From: Eledone cirrhosa
Taxonomy: Eukaryota; Mollusca; Cephalopoda; Octopoda; Eledonidae
DNA length: 64,000 nucleotides
NCBI GenBank assembly: GCA_964016885.1
Contig: OZ024743.1
Location: 14,960,709 to 15,024,708, forward strand
Direction of reading: 5' to 3'
Shown here: one piece after another, positions 46,060-57,199 of the stretch
Layout of the letters: every line of letters starts with the position of its first letter
Numbering within the stretch: position 1 is the stretch's first letter
Program-made: the position numbers and the translations under genes
Notes under the pieces: model-generated
Seen by the model: only the letters and a program-made list of their open reading frames with translations
What the model was told of the DNA's origin: nothing
The model's database searches: none

Positions 46060-46200
46060 TTAAGTAAGGTACTCAATACATTAGTAGAGTGTAAATATTA
46101 GATTTAATATGGAGATAGCTGTTACAGATCTAGAAATGATCCATTGTTATTATTATTGTTCTTCATGAAAACTTTAATAAAATAGATATTAAAAGCCTAC
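46060..46200. repeat. Dispersed repeat shared with 38208-38330
   Basis: See the partner at 38208. The segment ends in 'ggtattgagtactc', which is inverted relative to 'ggtactcaata' at its start, so it may also be a weak foldback. It is followed by (TA)n at 46219-46266. Confidence 0.5.
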
Positions 46201-46216
46201 ATCGGTATTGAGTACT

Positions 46217-46270
<54 letters not shown>

Positions 46271-46274
46271 TAAA

Positions 46275-46383
46275 ATAATTGTTTCTACTTTTGGAACAAG
46301 GCCAGAAAATATCCAGTGCATTACTGGTACTTTATTTTATCGACCCCCTTAAGGATGAAAGGCAAAGTTAACCCCGGCGGGAT
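46275..46383 (-). mobile_element. SINE truncated just after box B
   Basis: The minus strand begins 'atcccgccggggttaac' and runs to the tail 'ggccttgttccaaaag'. The tRNA-like head up to the T-loop is missing. The break is at the same place as in the copies at 49788 and 51745. It adjoins ATA repeats, so a target duplication cannot be defined. Confidence 0.85.
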
Positions 46384-46399
46384 AATAATAATAGAAATA

Positions 46400-47190
46400 A
46401 ATGTGAAGTCTAAAATCCAATATATATATGTATGATTGTATGTAATTTATGTATGTATATATATATAGGAAGATGATTGCTTAATATTTATTTTATTAAG
46501 GCTAAATAGTGAGTGAAAGAAGACGAAGATAAATGATGGTAGTTGCCATAGCTATAGAATTTTAGCTGGGGGACAGGTGATGAATCTGAAGGTGGGTGTA
46601 GGGTTTAGTGAAACGTTTTTAGGATTGGCAGGATAAAATCGTTGATGGTATATTTATATGTATACATATATGAACATAAATATACATACATACACGCAAA
46701 CATATTTGTATATACATAAACACTAAATCTACGTATACAAATGCTTAAATATATGTAAATACATATATGTATACATAACCTATACTTATAAAATACATAC
46801 AAGGAAATATTTAAAATATTATAAAAAATATTATAAAATATGTTTAAAGCCTGTATACAGATAGCGTGTATACACATAGCTATACAAGATACATGAATGC
46901 ACACGTAAACCTTAGCATATACATATATTCATATATATACATCTAAATATACAGACACACGCACATATATATACATAGACGCATACGCATATATATATAC
47001 ACACACATATACATACACACATACTTAGGAACGTCAGCACATACAATTGGACATACAATACGCTCAAATGTATCAATAACTAAATACATATCTACACACA
47101 AGTATGCATATATACATACAGATATCAATATGAAGATACAAGTTCCACTTTATGCATACATATATGCGAAGGGGGGGGGGTGCATGCGTA
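46400..47190. other. Spacer, ACA/TA-rich
   Basis: Long stretches of 'acatata' and 'tacatac' type sequence (46630-47150), plus a G run at 47170-47180. No gene. Confidence 0.5.
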
Positions 47191-47204
47191 GTGTTGTGAT
47201 GGTT

Positions 47205-49195
47205 GCACAGGCAGCCTTCTGAGTGCAATTGTGGCACTCACCAATAGGCTTATCCATGGCGCCCTGGACCCTAACGCCTGAGGCCTATTTTTTTCCATCT
47301 AACCTGACTGCTATCTAAAAGAAAGAGGGTGGCATACGCCCCATCGCTCTGGGCAATGTCTTCCGGACGCTGGCTGCGAAGTTCAGTTTGATGCATATGC
47401 AACCAGGTAGTTCTTCAAAAGTAGCCCACCGGAACAGACATCCAGGCACTCCAGGTACCTCATTGTCAAGCTTGACACGAGGAATGCATACGCCGGGACC
47501 ATCTGCTCGATGCCTACCTCAACGGAGCCGCCTCTGCCTACCCGCTGGCCTACCTGTCATATGGAACCCCGAGCATGCTCCTTGCAGCTGATACGGTCAT
47601 ACATTCGAACACTGGGGGTCAAACAGGCCGAACATTTGGGCCCCCCTCCTGTTTGCCCTTGGTATATACCACATTGCCCGGAGTAACACAGCCCCTATCA
47701 ATGTTTGGTATCTGGATGATGCTACGCTGGGCGGGCCCGTAGAGACTGTTTGTCATGATCTACAATCAGTGGTTCCTGCCTTGGCGGGAATCGGCCTCCA
47801 AGTCAATTGCTCCAAGTCAGAGCTGGTGAATGTCAGCCACGATGCGGAGAGCTTTGCAGCCTCCGTCTAGGAGGTGTACTCCATCTCGACCAGGTACATA
47901 TGTCCCCCAAAGAGGATGTCAGCGATCCGCCCGCCAGCCGTCCGCTCCACCATCAGATCCAGACTCCAACAACTCCAACCCTTCACGAGCCGCCTGAGCT
48001 TGATCTACGGTAACCAGCTCTCTTCCCGTTGAAGAACTGCTTGGCCATACCGAAGCTCCTCTATACCGTTCGTAGCGCTCTGTGCTACACTCACGCATTC
48101 TTCTCGCTAACCTCGATACTTGTATCCGAGCGGCAGCCGTGGAGATATGCAACGTCAGGTTTGACAACATTGGATGGCAACAGGCCACTTTATCTGTCAG
48201 TTAGGTGGCCTTGGCCTCCGGTCCCCGATCTCATTGATTTTGCCGGCGTTTCTTTCGACGGTAACTCCATGCCGCGTCCTCATCAGCAGGGTTCTCCAAA
48301 ACTCAATAGAACCCTCTGTGATTAAGGAGCATGAGGCCGCCTGTGAGACGTGGGACCGGCTGGGACTTAGCTCAGTGGACGTCCCTTCTACTTTTCCCCC
48401 TGCTGACGTCAAATCCCCTCAAAGCATTTGGGATGCCATACATTGTAGCCTGGCTTCAGAGAGGCTCACGAGCCAGCTCGACCTGCACCACTTTGCCTGT
48501 TTTCGCGTGGCCTTCAAACCCCACAGTGGTGCCTGGCTCCATGCCTTGCCCTCCTTCTCCACTGGCACGCAGCTGGATAACGATAGCCTGCGCGCCGTCG
48601 TTTCTTTGAAGCTTGGCCTCCAGGTCTGCGAGCCACACAAATATCGCTGTGGACTCTTTCGGCTTCCACCCGCTTTGCTATAACCACAGTACCTGCCACC
48701 ATGCTGCCCTCAATAGGCTCATAAAGCATGTCTTGGACGCTGCCAGCTTCCCTTCCCAGCTCGAGCCGGTGGGGCTGACCGAGGGGACGGCAAAAGGCCA
48801 GACGGCATCATTATCTTCCCGTTCCACGGTGGAAAACCCCTCGTCTGGGATGCCACTTGCAGCGACACTTTCTCCAGCCGCAACCTGATACAGTCTGCGA
48901 CTAACTCAGGTTAGGAGGCACGTCGGGATTAGAAGGCCAAACTCTGCAAGTACCGGTCGCCCTCCGACAGGTTTGCGGAAGTACCCTTGACATTGAGAAT
49001 TCTGGGGGCGTTGGCCCTAGCGCTATCCATCTCTACTTAGTACCATGGGCGATGAGCTGGCCAGCCGCATGTGTGAGCCTCGCGAGTTGGAATGGCTCTT
49101 CTAGCGCATCTCTCTTACCAACCTCCGGGGAAACGCCTTCTCCAATCTGTCCGCCGGGGCTGTGGGGAGGCCAGCACGAAGGAACCCATTTTTCT
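47205..49195 (+). pseudogene. Decayed LINE with YLDD reverse transcriptase and restriction-like endonuclease
   Basis: Readable only by changing frame many times. In order: GGIRPIALGNVFRTLAAKF near 47330; KLDTRNAY near 47470; a segment ending YLSYGTPSMLLA near 47585; a GxKQ, LFALGIYHIAR block; WYLDDATLGG near 47710-47740 (catalytic YLDD); GLQVNCSKSEL near 47790-47825. A thumb-like region follows (48170-48660, LKLGLQVCEPHKYRCG). Then come RPDGIIIFPFHGG and LVWDATCSD near 48795-48870 (nuclease-like PD and D), KLCKYRS near 48940, and a tail ending EWLFQRISLTNLRGNA near 49090-49130. Higher GC than its surroundings. An RLE-bearing lineage distinct from the Dong/R4-like copies; exact clade unresolved. 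Confidence 0.72.
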
Positions 49196-49400
49196 AGGTT
49201 GTCTCAGTTGATATTTTTTAAACCAGAATTAGTCGTTTAGTCTACGTAATGAGAACCCAAGTTGAAAAGTTGGATAAATGATAAAAAATAAAAAATTACA
49301 GAATGACAAATTTGAAGGAAAAAAAAAAAAAATTACCAAAAGAATAAATGTTTTTTTAATAAAAGACATGTTAAGAAAAATTAGAATTTTTAAATTATAA

Positions 49401-49588
49401 TAATTGTTTCTACTTTTGGCACAACGCCAGAAATGATCCCAGTTCATTACTTGTACTTTATTTTATCGACCCCGTATGGATGAAAGGTAAAGTTAACCTC
49501 GGCGGCATCTGAACTGGGATCATAAAGGGAGGCAACTCTATTCTTCAAAGCATAGCGTCCGACCCTCTACCGATACTGCCAATCCCAA
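49401..49588 (-). mobile_element. tRNA-derived SINE
   Basis: Minus strand: 'gggattggcagtatcggtag' head, body 'gaggttaactttacc' and tail 'ggcgttgtgccaaaag'. Full length, with modest divergence. Confidence 0.88.
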
Positions 49589-49787
49589 CTTGAAATAATA
49601 TATGAAATAAAATGCAATGTAAGGATAGTGATCTATTCCTTATTGATTTAATGCGTATTTATCTTCATGTTACTTTAATTTAATTTATTCTATATATATA
49701 AGTCCTATATGGCAACAGAAATTCTCACTTAATGTGTAATGTACTACATACTGGATTGACTGGTTATGTCATATTATATCATCATAA

Positions 49788-49889
49788 TCGCGCCGAGGTT
49801 AACTTTGCCTTTCATCCTTACGGGGTCGATAAAATAAAGTACCAGTAATGTACTGGGTAATTTCTGGCCTTGTGCCAATAGTAGAAACA
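49788..49889 (+). mobile_element. SINE truncated just after box B, with 15-bp TSD
   Basis: Begins 'tcgcgccgaggttaac' and runs to the complete tail. Flanked by perfect 'attatatcatcataa' at 49773-49787 and 49890-49904. The duplication proves that this short form inserted as such. Confidence 0.92.
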
Positions 49890-49904
49890 ATTATATCATC
49901 ATAA

Positions 49905-51109
49905 CTACCAACAATACTATGGTCACTGACCAGCTTCTCTTTTACTGAGGTATTGTGGTTGATGTAGACAAATTCGTCTGCCACAAAAAACAGTTTCTAA
50001 GGATAACCCCCACTGATAAAGCATCTGTAAATGACCTGGATCCTGCACAAGTGCTCAATAAGCAGATGTAAAAGTGATTGAAAGTCCAAATTGACAGGTG
50101 GTGTATCTTGTAGGATCTTCCCGAGAAATACATTAATAATACACGTTTCTATAAAATGTTCAGTGAATTGATAAACAAGAGAGAGCCACTAAGTTATTAC
50201 CTCATAAACATGTCGCATTTAGTAAGGATCGCAAAATGTTCAGTGGTTTTGGTATCTGTTCATGTACAAACGCTTTTGGAACATGACTTGCTTATAGTAG
50301 AATACTCAACCACATATCGAAGATAAAAACACACTTTTACGTACAAATATATTCAAGCAATGACATAAAACAACGCAGCCTACTCTAAATTAGAGAACCG
50401 TGTAAATAAACTGTATCTGCCTAAAGTTTCATTATATTTTTCATCAATGAGATATATTTTTTTACGCAAAATATTTCAATAATGAATACTAATGCAGCTT
50501 CCTTATTGTTTAATAAGCGTTAGAATGATAATGCCACGCTATCACATGTTTGCTTGCTGTAAGACTTTTAAGGCACAGTTTTATGATACCTACAGAAGTA
50601 ATTTAGACCTCTATTAAAGGAAAGCAGAACAAGCACTGATATGAAGAGAGGTTCGCTTTGCAAATGAAGTCAAAAATTAACTGATATTGGATGCTTCAGT
50701 GGAGAAATAAACAAAAACTATGATAATATTCCAACCACAAATTTTTAAAATGCAATAATTATTCATGTTTAAATTTCTGAATAGTAATTGTTTGAAAGAG
50801 TTCTACGAATTTTTATTAACGAAAAACGAAACGTTGAACCAATATATGATATCTAAATAAATGAACAAATATAAAAGAATAAGATTTTTATGCTGCAAAC
50901 AAAAAAAATAATAATTTGAAAATGGAAAAATAAATAGGGAAATCAGACAAGGAAATGTACAAACGCAGACGCGGATACAGGCTTAGACACATGCAATATA
51001 TTAATTGGAAGTTTACAAAGATGCACAGACGTGCACGCACGAACACTCGCACATATTTAGATGTCCCCCCCCCCCACCATTTCCGACACACACACACATA
51101 CACACATAC
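49905..51109. other. AT-rich spacer
   Basis: No domain recognised. A frame near 49990-50150 (+) has a few conserved-looking residues but no identifiable family. Confidence 0.4.
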
Positions 51110-51228
<119 letters not shown>

Positions 51229-51733
51229 CAAAAGGGATATTTAATTTGTTGGTAATTCAACAAATATATATGTTTATAACTGATTTGAAGCACTCGACAG
51301 ATTTCGGGTTTATAATAGCAATTTTGTCTAATAATAATTTTGATATATATATATATTTATGTGTGTGTGTTTGTGTGTGTGTGTTTACAGATATAAGTAG
51401 ATAAGGAATAATGTATTACTGTAATTTAGATACATATTTGTGTATGGATGTATATAAATACATATTTGAGGATGCATATTATATATAATCAGTGTGTCAA
51501 CGTGTGAAAATATGTGTTTGTCTATTTTAGAATATCGTACTATATAGTCAATTAACGAATCAGAGATGAAATTGAAATTATACAATTAGCGATGTTTAAA
51601 TCATCTGGACGAACATCCTTTTGCAACGAAATATTAAAAGAACAGTCACACGATAATAACTGCTTTAATGAATACGTAAATACAAAACTTATTATGAATA
51701 ATTATTGAAAATGTTTTGTCCTGAACGTCTATT
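51229..51733. other. AT-rich spacer
   Basis: Contains a short TA/TG tract at 51343-51385. Nothing else recognised. Confidence 0.4.
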
Positions 51734-51744
51734 ATTATCTCATC

Positions 51745-51844
51745 CCGCCGAGGTTGACTTTGCCTTTCATCCTTACGGGGTCGATAAAATAAAGTACCAG
51801 TAATGCACTGGGTAATTGCTGGCCTTGTGCCTAAAGTAGAAACA
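51745..51844 (+). mobile_element. SINE truncated just after box B, with 11-bp TSD
   Basis: Begins '(atc)ccgccgaggttgac' and has a complete tail. 'attatctcatc' lies at 51734-51744 and 51845-51855. The 'atc' of the duplication may itself be SINE sequence, so the 5' end is uncertain by three bases. Confidence 0.9.
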
Positions 51845-51855
51845 ATTATCTCATC

Positions 51856-52047
51856 TTGGCGGTGGATTGGCACTATCGATAGACATTCGGACGCTATGAT
51901 TTGCAGCATATAGTTACGGCCGTTTACGGTCTGAGTTAAAATCCCACCGAGGTTCTGTTTGCCTTTCATCCGTACAGAACCGTTAAAATAAAGTACCAGT
52001 AATGTACTGCGATAATTGCTGGCCTTGTGCCAAAAGTAGAAACAATT
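51856..52047 (+). mobile_element. tRNA-derived SINE, full length
   Basis: Head 'ggtggattggcactatcgat', 'gagttaaaatcccacc' box B, body and tail. The flank 'attatctcatcttg' (51845-51858) matches 'attaccttatcttg' (52048-52061) at 12 of 14 bases, probably an aged target duplication. It shares its left flank with the preceding truncated SINE. Confidence 0.88.
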
Positions 52048-52078
52048 ATTACCTTATCTTGTAACCTACAACTACAAA

Positions 52079-52278
52079 CTACAAACGACCCAGCCCTCCG
52101 TTAGACAGCAGATGGATCTCCTCACCAATGGAGCCTGTTTCTTCCAGAAGAATTTGAAGAGTAGGCGTTCCATTTTGGTAAGGTATTCGAGGGGGCAAGG
52201 CACGAATGTCAAGCAGTAGTAGATGACAGACGCTATGTAAGTGTTCGTCACCTCCGCTGGACCTTTCAATGATAATTG
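52079..52278 (-). pseudogene. Inverted Tx1-like post-RT segment
   Basis: Minus-strand frame LSLKGPAEVTNTYIASV, then PCPLEYLTKMERLLFKFFW and RRSICC. This matches copy 1/2 residues just after the RT (LSLKGRAEVANAYIASV, ERLLFRFLW, RRSICCQ). After RRSICC the frame shifts and the match ends. Confidence 0.85.
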
Positions 52279-52334
<56 letters not shown>

Positions 52335-52456
52335 TGAAAGAGGGGGGGGGGATCAAATTCATCGATCGGCCTATCCCTCTAATACGGCCGAATTAGTACC
52401 GAAATTAGAATCCATGATATATATCCACATCCATGTCTATATCTCTATCTATCTAT

Positions 52457-54475
52457 ATATGCCCCGACTGGGACATCGCGACGAGAGTTCTTCAGGCGTC
52501 TGGAGCCATTCCTGGGAACGTCTCGTTTTAGTGTTAGCGGGGGACTGGAATGGCATCCTAGACGCACGTTGGGACTATGTAGGAGCCTGTGATAATAGAG
52601 GGGGGTGTAATAGCCTCAAAATTCTCATCAGCCAATTCCAACCGGCTGATAGATATCGACTAGACTTCCCAAGTGCACCACTGTGGACGTGGAGCAACTG
52701 GACTGGATCTTCTAGATCGTACTTAGATAGATTTTTAATTAGACAGAATGATAAGGAAACAAAATGATAAGCTGTCCACACATGGTTGTCTATTCAGACC
52801 ACATATTAGTCACCTGCGTAGTAAACCTTCATAGAACACATAGACAGGGACCAGGATACCGGAAGCTAAACATGTTGCTCCCGGCGCTAAGGCCTACAGT
52901 AAACGGATTAGCACCTTAGTTAAGTGCCAGCTGACGAGGGCAATCGTCAACAACAGGTGGTGGAGCTCTCTCAAGAGAGCAATTAGAATAGAATCGATAG
53001 CATTTAGCAAGGAAGTAGCTTTAGAAAAAAACAAAACTGAAAAGGAACTGGTAGCTAAAATAGAAGAGGCACTTAGAAATGGCAGTACAGCTGACGTGCT
53101 AGCGCTGAGAACAGCACTAGACCAGTTCTTCAACGTGAAACTCGAATGTTGTATTGTCAGAAGTAGAACACGTGCTCTAAGCAACGAGGGAGCCAAAGGT
53201 GGTGGCTGGGCCCGAGTGGCAGAGGCGAAAAATAGCAACAGATCCACAATTCGGTCTTTGCAAGACAAAGATGGACGCATTATACTTGAATCCAAACAGA
53301 TGTGCACGGCCTTCCAGCAGCATTTTGCACAACTGTTCGGGCAAAGCAGTACATCGAGCGAAGTGATTGACTTCAGCTCCTACCGCGACTCACGAGCACG
53401 TATACAGAGAGCACGTATACAGTGGGTGAAATAGAAGATGCCCTAGGCTGCTGCGGGAAACGCAAATCAGCCGGTTTCGATGGTCTACTCTATGAGTTTT
53501 ACATAGGCATGCAAGACTTGTTCTCTGGCGTCCTTGAAGCGGTCTACTGCAACTGGCAGCAGAACGGGAGTATTCCCAGTTCTGTAGGCAGAGCTGTAGT
53601 AAAGTTGATCAGGAACGTTGAGAACAAGGGGGATGAGATGAGCAATGTTAGGCCCATAATTCTGCTCAACACAGATTTAAAGATTTTGGCCAAGATGTTA
53701 GCAGCAAGGCTGGCGCTTGTCGTTGAGAACCTGATAGGGGAAGCCCAATCGTGTGCAATCCCGACCCGGTCCGTACACGATAACCTCCACCTTATGCGAT
53801 ACATCATAGAAAGGGTAGGATGTAAACCTGGCTTCGGTGGGGCTCTGATCAATTTAGATCAGTCTAAGGCATTTGATAGGGTCGACCATAAATACTTGGA
53901 AGCAGTTCTCAAGGCGGCCGGCTTCGGTCCCGTCTTCAGAGCCTGGATCGATGCCAGGCACACCAGCATCTGCTCGGCAGTCAAGGTGAATGGCTACCTA
54001 TCAGAGCCATTCCAAATGATGCGTTCCATTCGGCAGGCATGCCCCCTCTCCTTCATTCTGTATGTACTGACTCTCTATCCGTTACTGCGGAAGTTGGAGC
54101 TGTTGCAGTGCATCCCGATTGAACCAGGCCTGCGGAAAGCAGCGTCGGCCTATGCCGACGATATAACCGTAATGGAGTCGAAAACCTAGGAAATCAGGGT
54201 GATCGGCAACCTATTACAAGAATACGAAACGTTGACAGAAGCAAGACTAAACCCAAACAAGTCTGTCGGTTTGCAACTCGTCACATGGAGAGGCAAACCC
54301 ATGCTTTCCGAAAGTGTCGTTGGACGCTAGAGGGAAGGACCGGTGAAATTGATCGGGGTCTGGTTCGGTCCAGACCTCCAGGTGGACAAGAACTGGAACG
54401 AGGTCAAAGCGAAGGTGTTTGCACTCACCCATAAGTAGGCTGAGTGCAAACTCTCCTTGAAAGATCCAGCGTCAA
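52457..54475 (+). pseudogene. Tx1-like ORF2 relic: endonuclease and RT
   Basis: In order: LAGDWNGILDARWDYVG and SSRSYLDRF (endonuclease, 52530-52735); an SDH-type block and KRAIRIESIAFSK (52780-53010); a 113-codon segment to 53434; a frameshift; then the RT at 53422-54189 with VRPIILLNTD, INLDQSKAFDRVDH, RQACPLS and SAYADD near 54150. A TAG at 54187-54189 and further stops near 54330 and 54436 follow. Sequence differs widely from copies 1/2 (for example RQA for RQG), so it is an older or separate subfamily. GC content is higher than the flanks. Confidence 0.85.
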
Positions 54476-54860
54476 ATATATGTCGCATCGATCCCACCCT
54501 GTAAATACGAAACTGTTGCTTACAACATCAATTTATATGTATCTATATTATTGTTCAGTTGAATAGGAGGGGAATTATATGTGCAAACATTGATAATGCT
54601 CCGATGAAACCAAACGAGAGTTTGGAAGAAACGATTGTCAGCTATTAAGTGATTTGAACACAGCTTTGATAATTGTATAATTTATTGATTTAACTGCTCT
54701 GTAAAACAACTGGGGTTCATACATTGAGCTATTTTCCTTACTTGTAATAAGGTTATTAAGAAATTACTGACCTTCCTGTTTGTGGTTGTTTATACTATAT
54801 ACATAACTACAAATAGTATTATTATTACTATTATATATATACATATATATATATATATAT
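54476..54860. other. AT-rich spacer ending in TA tract
   Basis: No features apart from the (TA)n at 54832-54860. Confidence 0.4.
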
Positions 54861-55043
54861 AACGAAGGAAATGTGGTAAGGAACCAGGTGGACCATAACG
54901 CACCAAAGTACTCAATACTTGAGGTAGTAGAGTGGGTAATAGGAACCAGTAAGACCCGACAGCTGAGCTCAAGCCGTTTCGACGGCTAGTCCAGAATTAG
55001 CCGTCGAAACGGCTTGAGCTCAGCTGTCGGGGTCTTACTGGTT

Positions 55044-55046
<3 letters not shown>
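54861..55046 (+). repeat. Hairpin repeat, copy 2 (80-bp head plus 47-bp palindrome)
   Basis: Head 54861-54941 ('aacgaaggaaatgtggtaag' at its start) matches the head at 39206-39290. It is followed by a near-perfect inverted repeat: 54942-54988 pairs with 54998-55045, with a single bulged G and a 9-nt loop. It is flanked by (TA)n on both sides. Very long stable stem; function unknown. Confidence 0.88.
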
Positions 55047-55114
<68 letters not shown>

Positions 55115-55117
55115 GTA
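55047..55117. repeat. (TA)n microsatellite
   Basis: TA dinucleotides directly after the palindrome. Confidence 0.93.
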
Positions 55118-55910
55118 TAATATTTTTAATCCCTCATTTCTCTACATCAATGTTTAACTTGCAATCACTCCATGCATTAGACATTCCTATATATTTAATT
55201 CTCCCTTATATGGATCATCTAGAACAGGGATGTGCAATATATTCAATTGGTGCACCACTTTTGAACATTGGAACAACTATTAGGGCCATTCATATTTATT
55301 AAGCACCATTCCGAAGTTTCCCCACAAATTCTTTCCGTGGAACTGGGAAATTATAACACACATAACTCTAATAACTCTATCAGTGAAGCCCTTTAGTATA
55401 GGTCATCTAAAAGAAAATTGTATTACGGTTACGAAAAGAATTCTAAATAAGCCTGCAAGTTATAAATTAAAAACGGTCATCGCAGGCTTCTCAGACTGCT
55501 CAGGCGGGCTGGATTTTGCCACGCGGGCCGCTTATTGTATGCGCCTCACCTAGAATGATGGCTATAAACATCACATAGAAAACACATTATCGTATATTTT
55601 ACTACGGATAAAACTTTATTACGATGTATGCAGAATCTGACGACTAACACCATGTTTCATGCATTTAGTTCTACCCGTTATTATATAACAAATTCAAAAT
55701 AGCGTGCCTATAAAAAATTAATGCGCACGAAATCAAGGAAAGTATTTTCGTTTGAATAGTCATGAAATCAGCATCATTGAGTTTCCTATTAATTCGTGGA
55801 TATCCGAGAGCATTAGAAATCCCTAGAATTGCCAGAGCCGTTACGGAATTGCATGGAATTCCTAGTTTATTCGTTCGGAGCTTTAGCACTGCAGCCTTTA
55901 CACCACCACC
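55118..55910. other. Spacer without recognisable gene
   Basis: A phrase near 55220-55560 ('gggatgtgcaatatattcaa', 'gcgggccgcttattgtatg') looks like a hAT-type or other old repeat, but I cannot identify it. Confidence 0.35.
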
Positions 55911-56820
<910 letters not shown>

Positions 56821-56821
56821 T

Positions 56822-57013
56822 CAGCGCGGTTGATTGGCAGTATCGGCATAATGTTATCCTGTTTACGATCTGAGTTCAATGTTGCCGAGGTTAACTTTGT
56901 ATTTCGTACATATGGGGCTAGAATGAAGTCCCAGTAATGCACTGGGGTCAATGTGATCTATATTCCGCTCCCGCTAAATCGTCGACTTTGTGCCTAAATC
57001 AGAAACTAATATT
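56822..57013 (+). mobile_element. Diverged tRNA-derived SINE
   Basis: Head 'ggttgattggcagtatcggc', 'gatctgagttcaa' box B, body 'gccgaggttaactttg' and tail 'ttgtgcctaaatcagaaac'. The longer body includes 'ctcccgctaaatcgtcga', suggesting a different SINE subfamily from the young copies. Confidence 0.75.
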
Positions 57014-57029
57014 ACAAGTAATTTGGGGC

Positions 57030-57199
57030 GTTTAATTACGCCTTTTTACGATCTGAGCTTAAATCCTTCTGTGGTTAGCTTTGAATTTCATCCTTACGGC
57101 GTCGAGGAAATAAAGCATCACTAATGCACTAGGGTCGATTTTGTCGGCTTTCCCGTCCCGCAAAATTGTTCTTTTGCCTAAATCACAAACTATTATTGC
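57030..57199 (+). mobile_element. Diverged SINE, 5'-truncated
   Basis: 'gatctgagcttaaatcc', 'gtggttagctttg', 'catccttacggcgtcgagga' and the tail 'ttttgcctaaatcacaaac'. Same longer subfamily as the preceding copy (contains a 'gggtcgattttgtcggcttt' block). Confidence 0.7.

Larger units (their letters stand above)
52079..54475. mobile_element. Rearranged Tx1-like LINE relic (third family member)
   Basis: Two parts of one diverged Tx1-like ORF2 lie in opposite orientations. The + strand part (52457-54475) covers the endonuclease to just after the RT; the minus-strand part (52079-52278) covers the following segment. The + part stops at 'LSLKDPA' and the minus part starts at 'LSLKGPAEV', the same point in the protein, so they were once contiguous. 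Between them lie (TA)n and a G run. Confidence 0.82.
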
